64,000 nucleotides of DNA from UBA3537 sp965657165. Its GTDB lineage: Bacteria > Bacteroidota > Bacteroidia > Flavobacteriales > Flavobacteriaceae. The stretch lies in contig CBFHNG010000002.1 in assembly GCA_965657165.1 (NCBI GenBank), forward strand, positions 23,902 through 87,901, in the 5' to 3' direction. Both the position numbers and the translations under genes were made by a program. Below the pieces are notes generated by a model. It did not search any database and was not told the DNA's origin. It saw nothing but the letters and a program-made list of their open reading frames with translations. Shown piece by piece: positions 18,175 to 25,865 of this stretch. Within the stretch, counting starts at the first letter, position 1; the number at the start of each line of letters is the position of its first letter.

Positions 18175-18286
18175 TAGAAAAAGGAAAGTAATGATTAATG
18201 TCCACTCTCACCCTTTTTTGCCTCATAAATACCTACACTAAGCTTCGCGGTCTTGATTCCCCAAATCTAGGCCGCAAGTTTTTTTT
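18175..18286 (+). ncRNA. Candidate small RNA of about 110 nt
   Basis: A transcript from the -7 element at 18162-18169 would end at the strong intrinsic terminator at 18243-18286. No plus-strand gene follows until 19756, so this does not look like a leader. It contains a possible 16-codon frame (18191-18241, MINVHSHPFLPHKYLH) behind AAGGAAAG, which could make it a small mRNA instead. The end is well supported and the start is inferred. Confidence 0.4.
18243..18286 (+). terminator. Intrinsic terminator
   Basis: GCGGTCTTGATT (18247-18258) pairs with AATCTAGGCCGC (18264-18275) around a CCCCA loop, with one mismatch and one wobble. CTT and AAG extend the stem outside. Eight T residues follow (18279-18286). 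The direction is plus; the T-run touches the 3' end of the convergent ZIP gene. Confidence 0.8.
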
Positions 18287-18965
18287 AGTACATTAATAAA
18301 GCAATAAGAACAGCAAAAACTATAGTTGCTATTTTGTTAATATTAAATTGATGCCCTTCATCAGCTTCAAATAAAATAATGGTGGCAATGTGAAAAAACA
18401 TTCCAACGACCAAAGCATTAATGCTGTAAAACAACTTATTTGATAATACGATTATCTCCGAAACCAACGTACCAAAAGGGGTAAGAAGTGCAAAAGCAAT
18501 AAGAAACAAAAAAACTTTTGTCTTTGAAATACTAGACGTTAACAGGTACGATGCAATAAGAATTGCTACTGGTATTTTATGAATAAACACTCCGTAAACA
18601 ATAGTTTCGTGGGCAGATATAGGAAATCCTTCCAAAAAGGAATGTATCCCTAAACTTAAAAACAAAAGCCAAGGAAACCTGTGTTCTGATCCTCCATGAT
18701 GATGTAAATGTCCGTGTTCTGCACCTTTAGAAAAAAATTCTAAGATAATTTGTAAAACAATACCCGAAAGAATAAAAACTCCAGTATATTTTGCATTTAA
18801 ATTGTCATAGACATCTGGTAAAAGCTCAAAAACTGTTGTAGATAATAGAAATGCTCCACTAAATGTAAGTAGTAATTTTAAGTTAAATGTTTTTGATTCT
18901 AAAAACCAAACGGCAAAAATTAAACCAATAACAACGGATAAAACTGGAAGTACAAAATCAACCAT
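18285..18965 (-). CDS. ZIP-family metal transporter
   Basis: The 226-residue protein has about seven to eight membrane-spanning stretches. Its middle loop is His-rich (HGHLHHHGGSEH, around residues 85-96), and the metal-path motifs HSFLEG and FIHKIPVA lie in two membrane segments, as in ZIP transporters that bring zinc or related divalent metals into the cytoplasm. The exact metal cannot be told. It overlaps the end of the upstream methyltransferase gene by 8 bp, so the two are translated from one message. Confidence 0.88.
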   Translation of the reverse strand: MVDFVLPVLSVVIGLIFAVWFLESKTFNLKLLLTFSGAFLLSTTVFELLPDVYDNLNAKYTGVFILSGIVLQIILEFFSKGAEHGHLHHHGGSEHRFPWLLFLSLGIHSFLEGFPISAHETIVYGVFIHKIPVAILIASYLLTSSISKTKVFLFLIAFALLTPFGTLVSEIIVLSNKLFYSINALVVGMFFHIATIILFEADEGHQFNINKIATIVFAVLIALLMY

Positions 18966-19695
18966 TATTTTTAAAAATTAAAATTAAACGATCTGACGTT
19001 TGGACATCATATGGTTCTAGATTGTAATTTCCAAAACTCTTTACAAATCTAAGGTTCGCTTTCGAAATCATATCAAGAAAATCTTCTTGATTAAACGCTC
19101 GAACACGTTCTTCATATTTTGAAGCTATATCTTCATCTGTTACAGTTATTGTCTTTGTAATTATTCCGTCTTTAAAATTACGCCTTATATCAAATTGAAT
19201 ACCATCAATTTCAATATTATTTTGTGACACCAAATGATTTATAACGTAATTACTGTTCATAAAATCAATTACACCAATGCCATCTTTTTTTAGACTATTT
19301 TTAATGGTGTTTAGAACTTTGAAATTATCATCAATGGAATCAAAATAACCAAAACTTGTAAACATATTTAGTATAATATCAAATTTGCTTTCAAGCGGTA
19401 AGCGCATATCATGAATCATAAATTCCAAACGTTCATTTTTGTTTTTGGAAGCTTCCAAAATACTTTGTGTCGATAGGTCAACCCCAGTCACATCAAAACC
19501 AAGTGAATTTAAAAATAAGGAATGACGACCCTTACCACAAGCCAAATCCAAAATGGTTTGATTTTTATTGATATTTAGGTAAGCAATAAGGTTTTTCATA
19601 AACCTTTCAGCTTCTTTGTGGTTACGGTGTTTGTAAAGAATGTGGTAGTATGGTGTATTAAACCATGACTGAAACCAATTTTGATCTTTTGTCAT
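18958..19695 (-). CDS. Class I SAM-dependent methyltransferase
   Basis: The 245 residues include motif I ILDLACGKGRHS (SAM binding, around residue 47), the acidic strand VTGVDLS, and INMFTSFGYF in the motif IV region, giving a small Rossmann methyltransferase. The N-terminus (WFQSWFNTPYYHILYKHR) is shared with an uncharacterised group in Bacteroidota. The substrate is unknown. It is the first gene of a pair with the ZIP transporter and is transcribed away from the THUMP methyltransferase gene from a promoter that faces it. Confidence 0.8.
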   Translation of the reverse strand: MTKDQNWFQSWFNTPYYHILYKHRNHKEAERFMKNLIAYLNINKNQTILDLACGKGRHSLFLNSLGFDVTGVDLSTQSILEASKNKNERLEFMIHDMRLPLESKFDIILNMFTSFGYFDSIDDNFKVLNTIKNSLKKDGIGVIDFMNSNYVINHLVSQNNIEIDGIQFDIRRNFKDGIITKTITVTDEDIASKYEERVRAFNQEDFLDMISKANLRFVKSFGNYNLEPYDVQTSDRLILIFKNNG

Positions 19696-19715
19696 TTATT
19701 TCATGCTAACACCGA

Positions 19716-19734
19716 CAAAAATACTGTATTTTTG
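19716..19734. promoter_or_regulatory. Back-to-back divergent -7 elements in a palindrome
   Basis: CAAAAATA (19716-19723), three bases (CTG) and TATTTTTG (19727-19734) form a perfect 8+3+8 inverted repeat. Read on the plus strand the right half is a -7 element for the gene at 19756. Read on the minus strand the left half is a -7 element for the gene starting at 19695. The leaders would be about 15 bases each. Confidence 0.6.
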
Positions 19735-19755
19735 GCATCTATTACAATAAACCTC

Positions 19756-20922
19756 ATGAATACTGACTTTGAAATGGTTGCCAAAACACTTTATGGTTTT
19801 GAGGAACTTTTGGAAAACGAATTGAAGCAACTTGGTGCAAAACACATCAAAAAGGGAGTGCGTCATGTTCGATTTGTAGGCGATAAAGGATTTATGTATA
19901 AATGTAATTTGGGACTACGTACTGCCATAAAAATCTTAAAACCCATAACAAAATTTAAGGTAAAGAATGAAACAGATCTTTACCAAAAAATTAAAACTAT
20001 ACGTTGGGAAAATTACCTTAAAAAAGATGGTAGTTTGGCTGTTGGTGCCACGCTTAGTGGTGATCGATTTACACATTCTCAATATATTGCTTTAAAAACA
20101 AAAGATGCAATTGTAGATCGTTTTAGAGATCAAACCGGACAACGCCCAAATGTAGATTTACGCTTCCCAGATTTAAAAATTAATATTCATATTGATGGTG
20201 ATTTTTGTAATGTTTCGCTGGATAGTTCTGGTGAATCACTTCACAAAAGAGGGTATAAAATAGCAACAAATATTGCACCCATTAACGAAGTATTGGCTGC
20301 AGGACTCATTATGCTCTCTGGATGGGATGGACAAAGCGATTTTATGGACCCAATGTGTGGTTCAGGGACGCTTTTGATAGAAGCAGCAATGATTGCTTGT
20401 AATATTCCTCCAAATCTGATGCGTAATGAATTTGCATTTGAACGTTGGGAAGATTGGGATGTTGATTTATTTGAGAAAATTGAAGAATCTTTATTATCAA
20501 AAACTCGTGATTTTCATCATAAAATTTTAGGATTTGATAAATCTCCAAGCGCAGTAAGAAAAGCCATTGAAAATGTGAAAAATGCACATCTTGATGAGTT
20601 TATTGTCATAAAACACGAAGATTTCTTTAAAACTCAAAAAGGAGGAGAGGCACCCCTTCATGTTGTTTTTAATCCACCCTACGGAGAACGTTTAAATCTT
20701 GAAATGGAAACCTTCTACAGCAACATTGGAAGTACTTTGAAACACAAATACTCTGGAACCAATGCATGGCTAATAACTTCAAACTTAGAGGCATTAAAAC
20801 ATGTGGGATTACGACCATCAAGAAAAATCAAAGTTTTTAATGCAAAACTTGAATCTCGATTGGTACTTTACAAAATGTATAGTGGAACGAAAAAAATTCA
20901 CAAACAAAAATTAAATAATTAG
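19756..20922 (+). CDS. THUMP-domain RNA methyltransferase (RlmL N-terminal type)
   Basis: From the ATG at 19756 the protein has 388 residues; this start lies 22 bp after the -7 element and begins at the conserved MNTDFEMVAKTLYGFEELLENE region (first residues). A THUMP RNA-binding domain (about 45-155) precedes a Rossmann methyltransferase domain with FMDPMCGSGTLLIEAA (SAM binding) and the NPPYGERL motif typical of base N-methylation. This matches the N-terminal half of E. coli RlmKL, which makes m2G2445 in 23S rRNA; the RlmK half is absent. A tRNA target is possible. Confidence 0.88.
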   Translation: MNTDFEMVAKTLYGFEELLENELKQLGAKHIKKGVRHVRFVGDKGFMYKCNLGLRTAIKILKPITKFKVKNETDLYQKIKTIRWENYLKKDGSLAVGATLSGDRFTHSQYIALKTKDAIVDRFRDQTGQRPNVDLRFPDLKINIHIDGDFCNVSLDSSGESLHKRGYKIATNIAPINEVLAAGLIMLSGWDGQSDFMDPMCGSGTLLIEAAMIACNIPPNLMRNEFAFERWEDWDVDLFEKIEESLLSKTRDFHHKILGFDKSPSAVRKAIENVKNAHLDEFIVIKHEDFFKTQKGGEAPLHVVFNPPYGERLNLEMETFYSNIGSTLKHKYSGTNAWLITSNLEALKHVGLRPSRKIKVFNAKLESRLVLYKMYSGTKKIHKQKLNN

Positions 20923-20926
20923 AGTT

Positions 20927-21355
20927 TCATCTAAGTACGCCTTGTTGCAATTTTTGTTTTGAAAAATAAATCAGAAATAGTGCAACTATAAAAGATATAA
21001 CTGGAATAATCATTTGTGATCCTGACATTTCAATGTAATTCTGAATGAAAAAATTATAAACGAGTTGTGTCACTAATGCTAAGAAAGAAATAACAAAAAG
21101 AAAATAAGCCCATTTTTTTCTAATCACAAGTCCAATTGAAGCAAAAAAACCTCCAAATACAGCCACCGCAAAAGCAGCTGTAACCCAAGCAGGGACATTA
21201 GAAAAATAAAGTTGATTTTCTTCTGGTAACATTTTTAGAGCGTCGTCGCTCATATAGGCCTGACCTAGATATGCAATAACACCCATGAAATTCCAAAGAA
21301 GAGCAACAATGGAAATTAGCCAATAAAGTGGGGTAGGTATTTTAATTGTGTTCAT
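20927..21355 (-). CDS. Hypothetical four-helix membrane protein
   Basis: From the ATG at 21355 the protein has 142 residues (an upstream in-frame start would add 17 less hydrophobic residues). Four hydrophobic stretches are visible: around residues 8-28 (PLYWLISIVALLWNFMGV), 55-78, 83-103 and 112-130. The C-terminus is basic (YFSKQKLQQGVLR). I do not recognise a family with known function. It converges on the THUMP methyltransferase gene with a 4-bp gap and is divergent from the helicase gene. Confidence 0.6.
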   Translation of the reverse strand: MNTIKIPTPLYWLISIVALLWNFMGVIAYLGQAYMSDDALKMLPEENQLYFSNVPAWVTAAFAVAVFGGFFASIGLVIRKKWAYFLFVISFLALVTQLVYNFFIQNYIEMSGSQMIIPVISFIVALFLIYFSKQKLQQGVLR

Positions 21356-21426
21356 TTTAATTTTTTTTGAGATTGTCCATAAATTTAATAAATTTTTAAT
21401 AAACACAAAAAATCACATTTAAATTA

Positions 21427-21456
21427 TTTGATAACTCAAAAAAGGGATTATTTTTG
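21427..21456 (+). promoter_or_regulatory. Bacteroidota-type promoter for the SF2 helicase gene
   Basis: TTTG (21427-21430), an 18-bp spacer and TATTTTTG (21449-21456) closely match the consensus. The predicted start near 21462 favours the ATG at 21480 over the in-frame TTG at 21462. Confidence 0.7.
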
Positions 21457-21479
21457 CAAAGTTGAACTTAGACCAAACA

Positions 21480-23015
21480 ATGCTTACATCATACGAAAAG
21501 GAAGAAAGGAAAGCTGGCAAAGAGCTTTATCAATATCAAAAAGGAGCAATACAAAAAATCTTCGAATGCTTTGAATCTGCTGATGACGATTACCACCTAC
21601 TATATCAATTACCTACTGGAGGTGGAAAAACAGTAATTTTTTCAGAAATAGTTAGTCAATACCTAAAAACACGAAAGAAAAAAGTGTTGGTTATGACACA
21701 CAGAATCGAACTTTGCAAACAAACTTCTACGGTTTTAAGTGAATTTGGAGTTAGAAATAAAGTTGTGGACAGCAAGGCTAACTTGGATGATCAAGGTAAT
21801 TATGATTGTTTTGTTGCTATGGTTGAAACCCTAAACAACAGATTAAAGGATGATAAATTAGATATTTCTGATATTGGATTAGTTATTATTGATGAAGCCC
21901 ATTACAATTCGTTTACAAAGCTTTTTAAGTTTTTTGAAAAAGCCTTCATTTTAGGTGTTACAGCAACCCCACTGAGTTCAAATATTGAACTGCCAATGAC
22001 CGACAACTACAATGAACTTATTGTAGGCGAAAGTATTGAATCACTCATCGAAAATCGGTTTTTGGCAAAAGCCAATATGTATTCTTTTAATGTAGGTTTG
22101 ACATCTTTGGTAGTTGGTGCAAACGGAGACTATACCGTAAAATCTTCTGAGGAATTGTACACCAACAATGAAATGCTTTCAAAACTCATGGAGGCCTATC
22201 TCGAATGTTGTAAGGGTCAAAAAACGTTGATTTTCAATAATGGTATAAATACATCATTATATGTATATGATATTTTTAATAGAGCGGGACTACCCATTGC
22301 ACATTTGGATAATACAACTTCAAAAAAAGAGCGTGCTAATATCTTAAAATGGTTTAAAGAAACTCCGGGTGCTATATTAACTTCTGTAAGTATTTTAACT
22401 ACAGGATTTGATGAACCTAGCGTGGAATCTATAATCTTAAACCGTGCTACAAAATCTTTGACGCTTTACTACCAAATGATTGGACGTGGGTCACGAATTT
22501 TTAAAGAAAAAGACAGTTTTAATGTTGTTGATTTAGGCAATAATTTCCACCGATTTGGTCCATGGGGAAGTACAAATCTTGATTGGCAACGGATTTTTAA
22601 GTATCCAAGCCATTATCTCGATGGAATTTTGAGTGATGAAGATCTCGAAAATAATTTTAAATATGAAATGCCCGAAGTAATTAGGGCGTCTTTTTCAAAT
22701 TCTGAAGAAGTTTACTTTGATATCAATAAGACTTACATAGAATCCATTAGACGCGGAGAATCTTCAAAAGTTGTTCTAAAAAGATCAATTGAGCAACATG
22801 CAAAAATTTGTGTCGAAAATAGCGAAGATATTTTTGATGCTCTAGGATTGATAAAACTTTTGGATGATGATATTGAATTTAGAATCAATCGCTATTCGAA
22901 ATGCATCAGCAAAAGCACACACAATTTTTTAGCGTGGTTAAAAGATGATTATAAGAAAAAATTACGCTCTTTTTTAAGACAAAATTTTGATGACATTAAA
23001 GCTAATCTCAATTGA
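21480..23015 (+). CDS. DEAH-box superfamily 2 helicase
   Basis: From the ATG at 21480 the protein has 511 residues. It has Walker A LPTGGGKT, motif Ia MTHRIEL, DEAH (IIDEAHYNSF), motif III VTATP, and the C-terminal RecA-like domain with SILTTGFDEPSVE and QMIGRGSR. The last 120 residues are a family-specific extension. It looks like a stand-alone nucleic-acid translocase of the kind found on Bacteroidota chromosomes; no nuclease, methylase or other defence partner is adjacent. A CIA30-family gene starts 3 bp after its stop. Confidence 0.85.
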   Translation: MLTSYEKEERKAGKELYQYQKGAIQKIFECFESADDDYHLLYQLPTGGGKTVIFSEIVSQYLKTRKKKVLVMTHRIELCKQTSTVLSEFGVRNKVVDSKANLDDQGNYDCFVAMVETLNNRLKDDKLDISDIGLVIIDEAHYNSFTKLFKFFEKAFILGVTATPLSSNIELPMTDNYNELIVGESIESLIENRFLAKANMYSFNVGLTSLVVGANGDYTVKSSEELYTNNEMLSKLMEAYLECCKGQKTLIFNNGINTSLYVYDIFNRAGLPIAHLDNTTSKKERANILKWFKETPGAILTSVSILTTGFDEPSVESIILNRATKSLTLYYQMIGRGSRIFKEKDSFNVVDLGNNFHRFGPWGSTNLDWQRIFKYPSHYLDGILSDEDLENNFKYEMPEVIRASFSNSEEVYFDINKTYIESIRRGESSKVVLKRSIEQHAKICVENSEDIFDALGLIKLLDDDIEFRINRYSKCISKSTHNFLAWLKDDYKKKLRSFLRQNFDDIKANLN

Positions 23016-23018
23016 TAA

Positions 23019-23555
23019 ATGATAACATCTATTATAATTTTCATGTCCGTTTTCAACTTCAATCAAGATAAAAAAGTCATATTTGAATTCGATAAATCAT
23101 GTAATATAGATGCATGGCAAGTTGTTGATGATGTTGTAATGGGAGGGGAGTCCAGTAGTGAAATTTTATTAAACGAAGACGGTAACGGATTTTTTAAAGG
23201 AACTGTTTCAATTGAAAATAATGGAGGATTTTCATCCATACGTTTAAATGTAAATAAGATTATAACTACTTCGCATAAATCTATTTTATTGAAATTAAAA
23301 GGCGATGGATCAGTATTTCAATTTCGTGTTAAAAGATCAAAATATGAACGTCATTCCTATATTTTTAACTTTAAAACTACTGGAAAGTGGGAAACCATAG
23401 AAATTCCATTAGAAGAAATGATACCAAGTTTTAGAGGATTTAAATTAGATATTTCAAATTTTAACCAAGATGACATACAACAAGTTGGATTTTTAAAGTC
23501 ATCAAAGAAAAATACACCGTTTCAATTAGAAATTAAACATATTCATTTGAAATAA
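23019..23555 (+). CDS. CIA30-family protein
   Basis: The 178-residue protein contains WQVVDDVVMGGESSSE and later GFSSIRLNV, FQFRVKRSKYERHSY and GWETIEIPL-like sequence (TTGKWETIEIPL), which define the CIA30 beta-sandwich family. CIA30 was first described as a complex I assembly factor in fungi; the role of bacterial members is unclear and may be carbohydrate-related. A short hydrophobic N-terminus (MITSIIIFMSVF) could be a weak signal sequence. It is cotranscribed with the helicase gene, 3 bp upstream. Confidence 0.8.
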   Translation: MITSIIIFMSVFNFNQDKKVIFEFDKSCNIDAWQVVDDVVMGGESSSEILLNEDGNGFFKGTVSIENNGGFSSIRLNVNKIITTSHKSILLKLKGDGSVFQFRVKRSKYERHSYIFNFKTTGKWETIEIPLEEMIPSFRGFKLDISNFNQDDIQQVGFLKSSKKNTPFQLEIKHIHLK

Positions 23556-23605
23556 TTTCAAAAATTTGCACTTTAGCATAGTATTTAGTCCCTAAATCTT
23601 TTGTT

Positions 23606-23983
23606 ATGATCTCAAAATGCTCAAAAAAAACCTTCTTTTACTATATTATTTCTCTTGTTTTTATCAGTTTATTTGGATGTGAATTCAATAATAAACCGTT
23701 AACCTCCACATCAAAACTTCTAATAGGTTCTTGGTTAGATAGTAGTGAAGCAAAATTACATTTTACACTTCTTGAAAATGGTGATGCCAAATCTGATAAT
23801 ATGGAAACATTAGTTTACAAAAGTTGGTCTGTACGTAACGATAGTCTATTTCTTAAAGTAAAAAGTATTGGAAACAGAACACATTTTGAAAGTATAGAAG
23901 CTTATAAAATCGATACTCTAGATTCAAATACACTAGTACTTCACAATAAAAATTTCAAAATGTCCTACACTAGAAAAAAGTAA
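23606..23983 (+). CDS. Hypothetical lipoprotein
   Basis: The protein has 125 residues and a lipoprotein signal, with a basic start and SLVFISLFGCEF, lipid-bearing Cys26. The mature part includes LIGSWLDSSEAKLHFTLL and GDAKSDNM, resembling lipocalin-like or copper-resistance NlpE-like small beta-barrels in which a model text reads L-x-G-x-W near the start; that similarity is weak. It lies 50 bp after the CIA30 gene in the same direction. I do not recognise a function. Confidence 0.6.
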   Translation: MISKCSKKTFFYYIISLVFISLFGCEFNNKPLTSTSKLLIGSWLDSSEAKLHFTLLENGDAKSDNMETLVYKSWSVRNDSLFLKVKSIGNRTHFESIEAYKIDTLDSNTLVLHNKNFKMSYTRKK

Positions 23984-24134
23984 AAATAATTATAATAAAT
24001 TTCATGTATTGAACATCATAATTAATTTTTTATAAATTATTGATTTTCAATTATTTATGATAATTTAAACTCAATTGAATTTAAATCATATTTATTGAAT
24101 AAAAGCCTATTGACTAACAGGTTATATATTTTTG

Positions 24135-24167
24135 ATTAGAAAAAATTTTATTTTGTCATTTTCTAAT
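24135..24167 (+). promoter_or_regulatory. Inverted repeat in the leader of ilvD
   Basis: ATTAGAAAA (24135-24143) and TTTTCTAAT (24159-24167) are perfect 9-bp arms around a 15-base AT-rich loop, ending 6 bp before the ilvD start codon. TATTTTTG at 24127-24134 just upstream fits a -7 element, so the hairpin would be at the very 5' end of the message. Confidence 0.35.
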
Positions 24168-24173
24168 AAAAAT

Positions 24174-25853
24174 ATGCAGTCATTAAACAAATTTAGTAAA
24201 GCAATTACTCAAGATCCAACACAACCAGCTGCCCAAGCCATGTTGCATGCTATTGGTCTTGATCGTTCAGATTTTGAAAAACCATTTGTTGGAATTGCAA
24301 GTACAGGTTATGAAGGCAATCCTTGTAACATGCATCTGAATGATTTGGCAAAACTAGTAAAGTCAGGAACACAAAAAAAAGATGTTGTTGGGTTGATTTT
24401 TAATACCATAGGTGTTAGTGATGGAATTTCTATGGGAACACCAGGAATGCGTTTTTCATTGCCTTCTCGTGATATTATTGCAGATTCTATGGAAACTGTT
24501 GTTCAAGCCATGAGCTATGATGGAATGATTACAGTCGTTGGATGTGACAAAAACATGCCAGGAGCACTAATGGCGATGATACGCGTTAACAAACCTTCTA
24601 TTTTGGTTTATGGAGGTACCATTGATTCTGGTTGTCATAACGGAAAAAAACTTGATGTTGTTTCTGCATTTGAAGCATGGGGTAGCAAAGTTGCTGGAAC
24701 AATGGACGAGAATGAATTTCAGAATATTGTACAAAAGGCCTGCCCAGGTGCAGGAGCTTGTGGGGGAATGTACACTGCAAATACTATGGCTTCTGCTATA
24801 GAAGCACTCGGGATGGCATTGCCATTTAATTCTTCAAATCCAGCAACAGGAAAAGAGAAAAAAGAAGAAGCCATTGAAGCAGGGAAAGCCATTCGGTTGT
24901 TGCTCGAAAAAGATATAAAACCCTCTGATATCATTACAAAAAAATCATTAGAAAACGCCATAAGACTTATTACAGTTCTTGGAGGTTCAACAAATGCTGT
25001 ACTGCACTTTTTGGCCATTGCAAGAGCTGCAAATATTGAGTTTACATTACAAGATTTTCAACGTATAAGTGATGAAACCCCTTTCTTAGCAGATTTGAAA
25101 CCAAGTGGAAAATTCCTAATGGAAGATGTTCATCGAGTTGGAGGAATTCCTGCAGTTTTAAAATATCTATTAGAAAATGGATTAATCCACGGAGATTGTT
25201 TGACTGTAACAGGAAAAACAATTGCGGAAAACCTTTCAGAAGTTAAAGGACTTTCAGAAGGACAACAAGTCATTAAACCACTTGATCGTCCAATAAAAGT
25301 ATCAGGTCATTTACGTATGCTGTATGGTAATTTAGCTACAGAGGGAAGTGTTGCAAAAATTACTGGAAAAGAAGGCTTGCGCTTTTCAGGAAAAGCAAAA
25401 GTATTTAATGGTGAATATGCTGCAAATGATGGCATTAGCGATGGACTTGTTGAAAAAGGGGATGTTGTTGTGATACGTTATGAAGGGCCAAAAGGAGGGC
25501 CTGGAATGCCTGAAATGCTTAAACCAACCGCCGCAATTATGGGTGCTGGACTTGGAAAAGATGTGGCACTTATTACTGATGGTCGTTTCTCTGGTGGTAC
25601 ACACGGATTTGTTGTTGGTCATATTACACCAGAAGCACAAGATGGAGGTACAATTGCTTTGGTTCAAGACGGCGACACCATTACCATTGATGCAGAAACC
25701 AATAGTATTACATTAGAAATTTCAGATGAAGAATTACAAGAAAGAAAGCAACAATGGAAAGCACCAAATTTAAAAGTTTCTAGAGGAGTACTTTTCAAAT
25801 ATGCAAAAACTGTTTCTTCTGCTTCACAAGGTTGTGTAACAGATGAATTTTAA
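24174..25853 (+). CDS. ilvD: Dihydroxy-acid dehydratase
   Basis: IlvD dehydrates 2,3-dihydroxy acids to the 2-keto acid precursors of valine and isoleucine, using an iron-sulfur cluster. From the ATG at 24174 it has 559 residues; the upstream in-frame TTG at 24132 lies inside the likely -7 element and is rejected. Cluster cysteines appear in GNPCNMH, VGCDKNMPG and CPGAGACGGMYTANTM. The C-terminal swivelling domain has GPKGGPGMPEM and DGRFSGGTHG. It is first in the tight operon ilvD-ilvB-ilvN-ilvC-ilvA. Confidence 0.97.
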   Translation: MQSLNKFSKAITQDPTQPAAQAMLHAIGLDRSDFEKPFVGIASTGYEGNPCNMHLNDLAKLVKSGTQKKDVVGLIFNTIGVSDGISMGTPGMRFSLPSRDIIADSMETVVQAMSYDGMITVVGCDKNMPGALMAMIRVNKPSILVYGGTIDSGCHNGKKLDVVSAFEAWGSKVAGTMDENEFQNIVQKACPGAGACGGMYTANTMASAIEALGMALPFNSSNPATGKEKKEEAIEAGKAIRLLLEKDIKPSDIITKKSLENAIRLITVLGGSTNAVLHFLAIARAANIEFTLQDFQRISDETPFLADLKPSGKFLMEDVHRVGGIPAVLKYLLENGLIHGDCLTVTGKTIAENLSEVKGLSEGQQVIKPLDRPIKVSGHLRMLYGNLATEGSVAKITGKEGLRFSGKAKVFNGEYAANDGISDGLVEKGDVVVIRYEGPKGGPGMPEMLKPTAAIMGAGLGKDVALITDGRFSGGTHGFVVGHITPEAQDGGTIALVQDGDTITIDAETNSITLEISDEELQERKQQWKAPNLKVSRGVLFKYAKTVSSASQGCVTDEF

Positions 25854-25865
25854 TTCAAAACATTT

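Noticed and set aside
21462..21479. TTG start six codons upstream for the SF2 helicase
   Set aside because: It coincides with the predicted transcription start; the ATG at 21480 fits better.
21480..23555. Helicase plus CIA30 gene as a defence system
   Set aside because: No nuclease, methylase, protease or sensor domain is next to them, base usage is like the neighbours, and both families occur on ordinary chromosomes.
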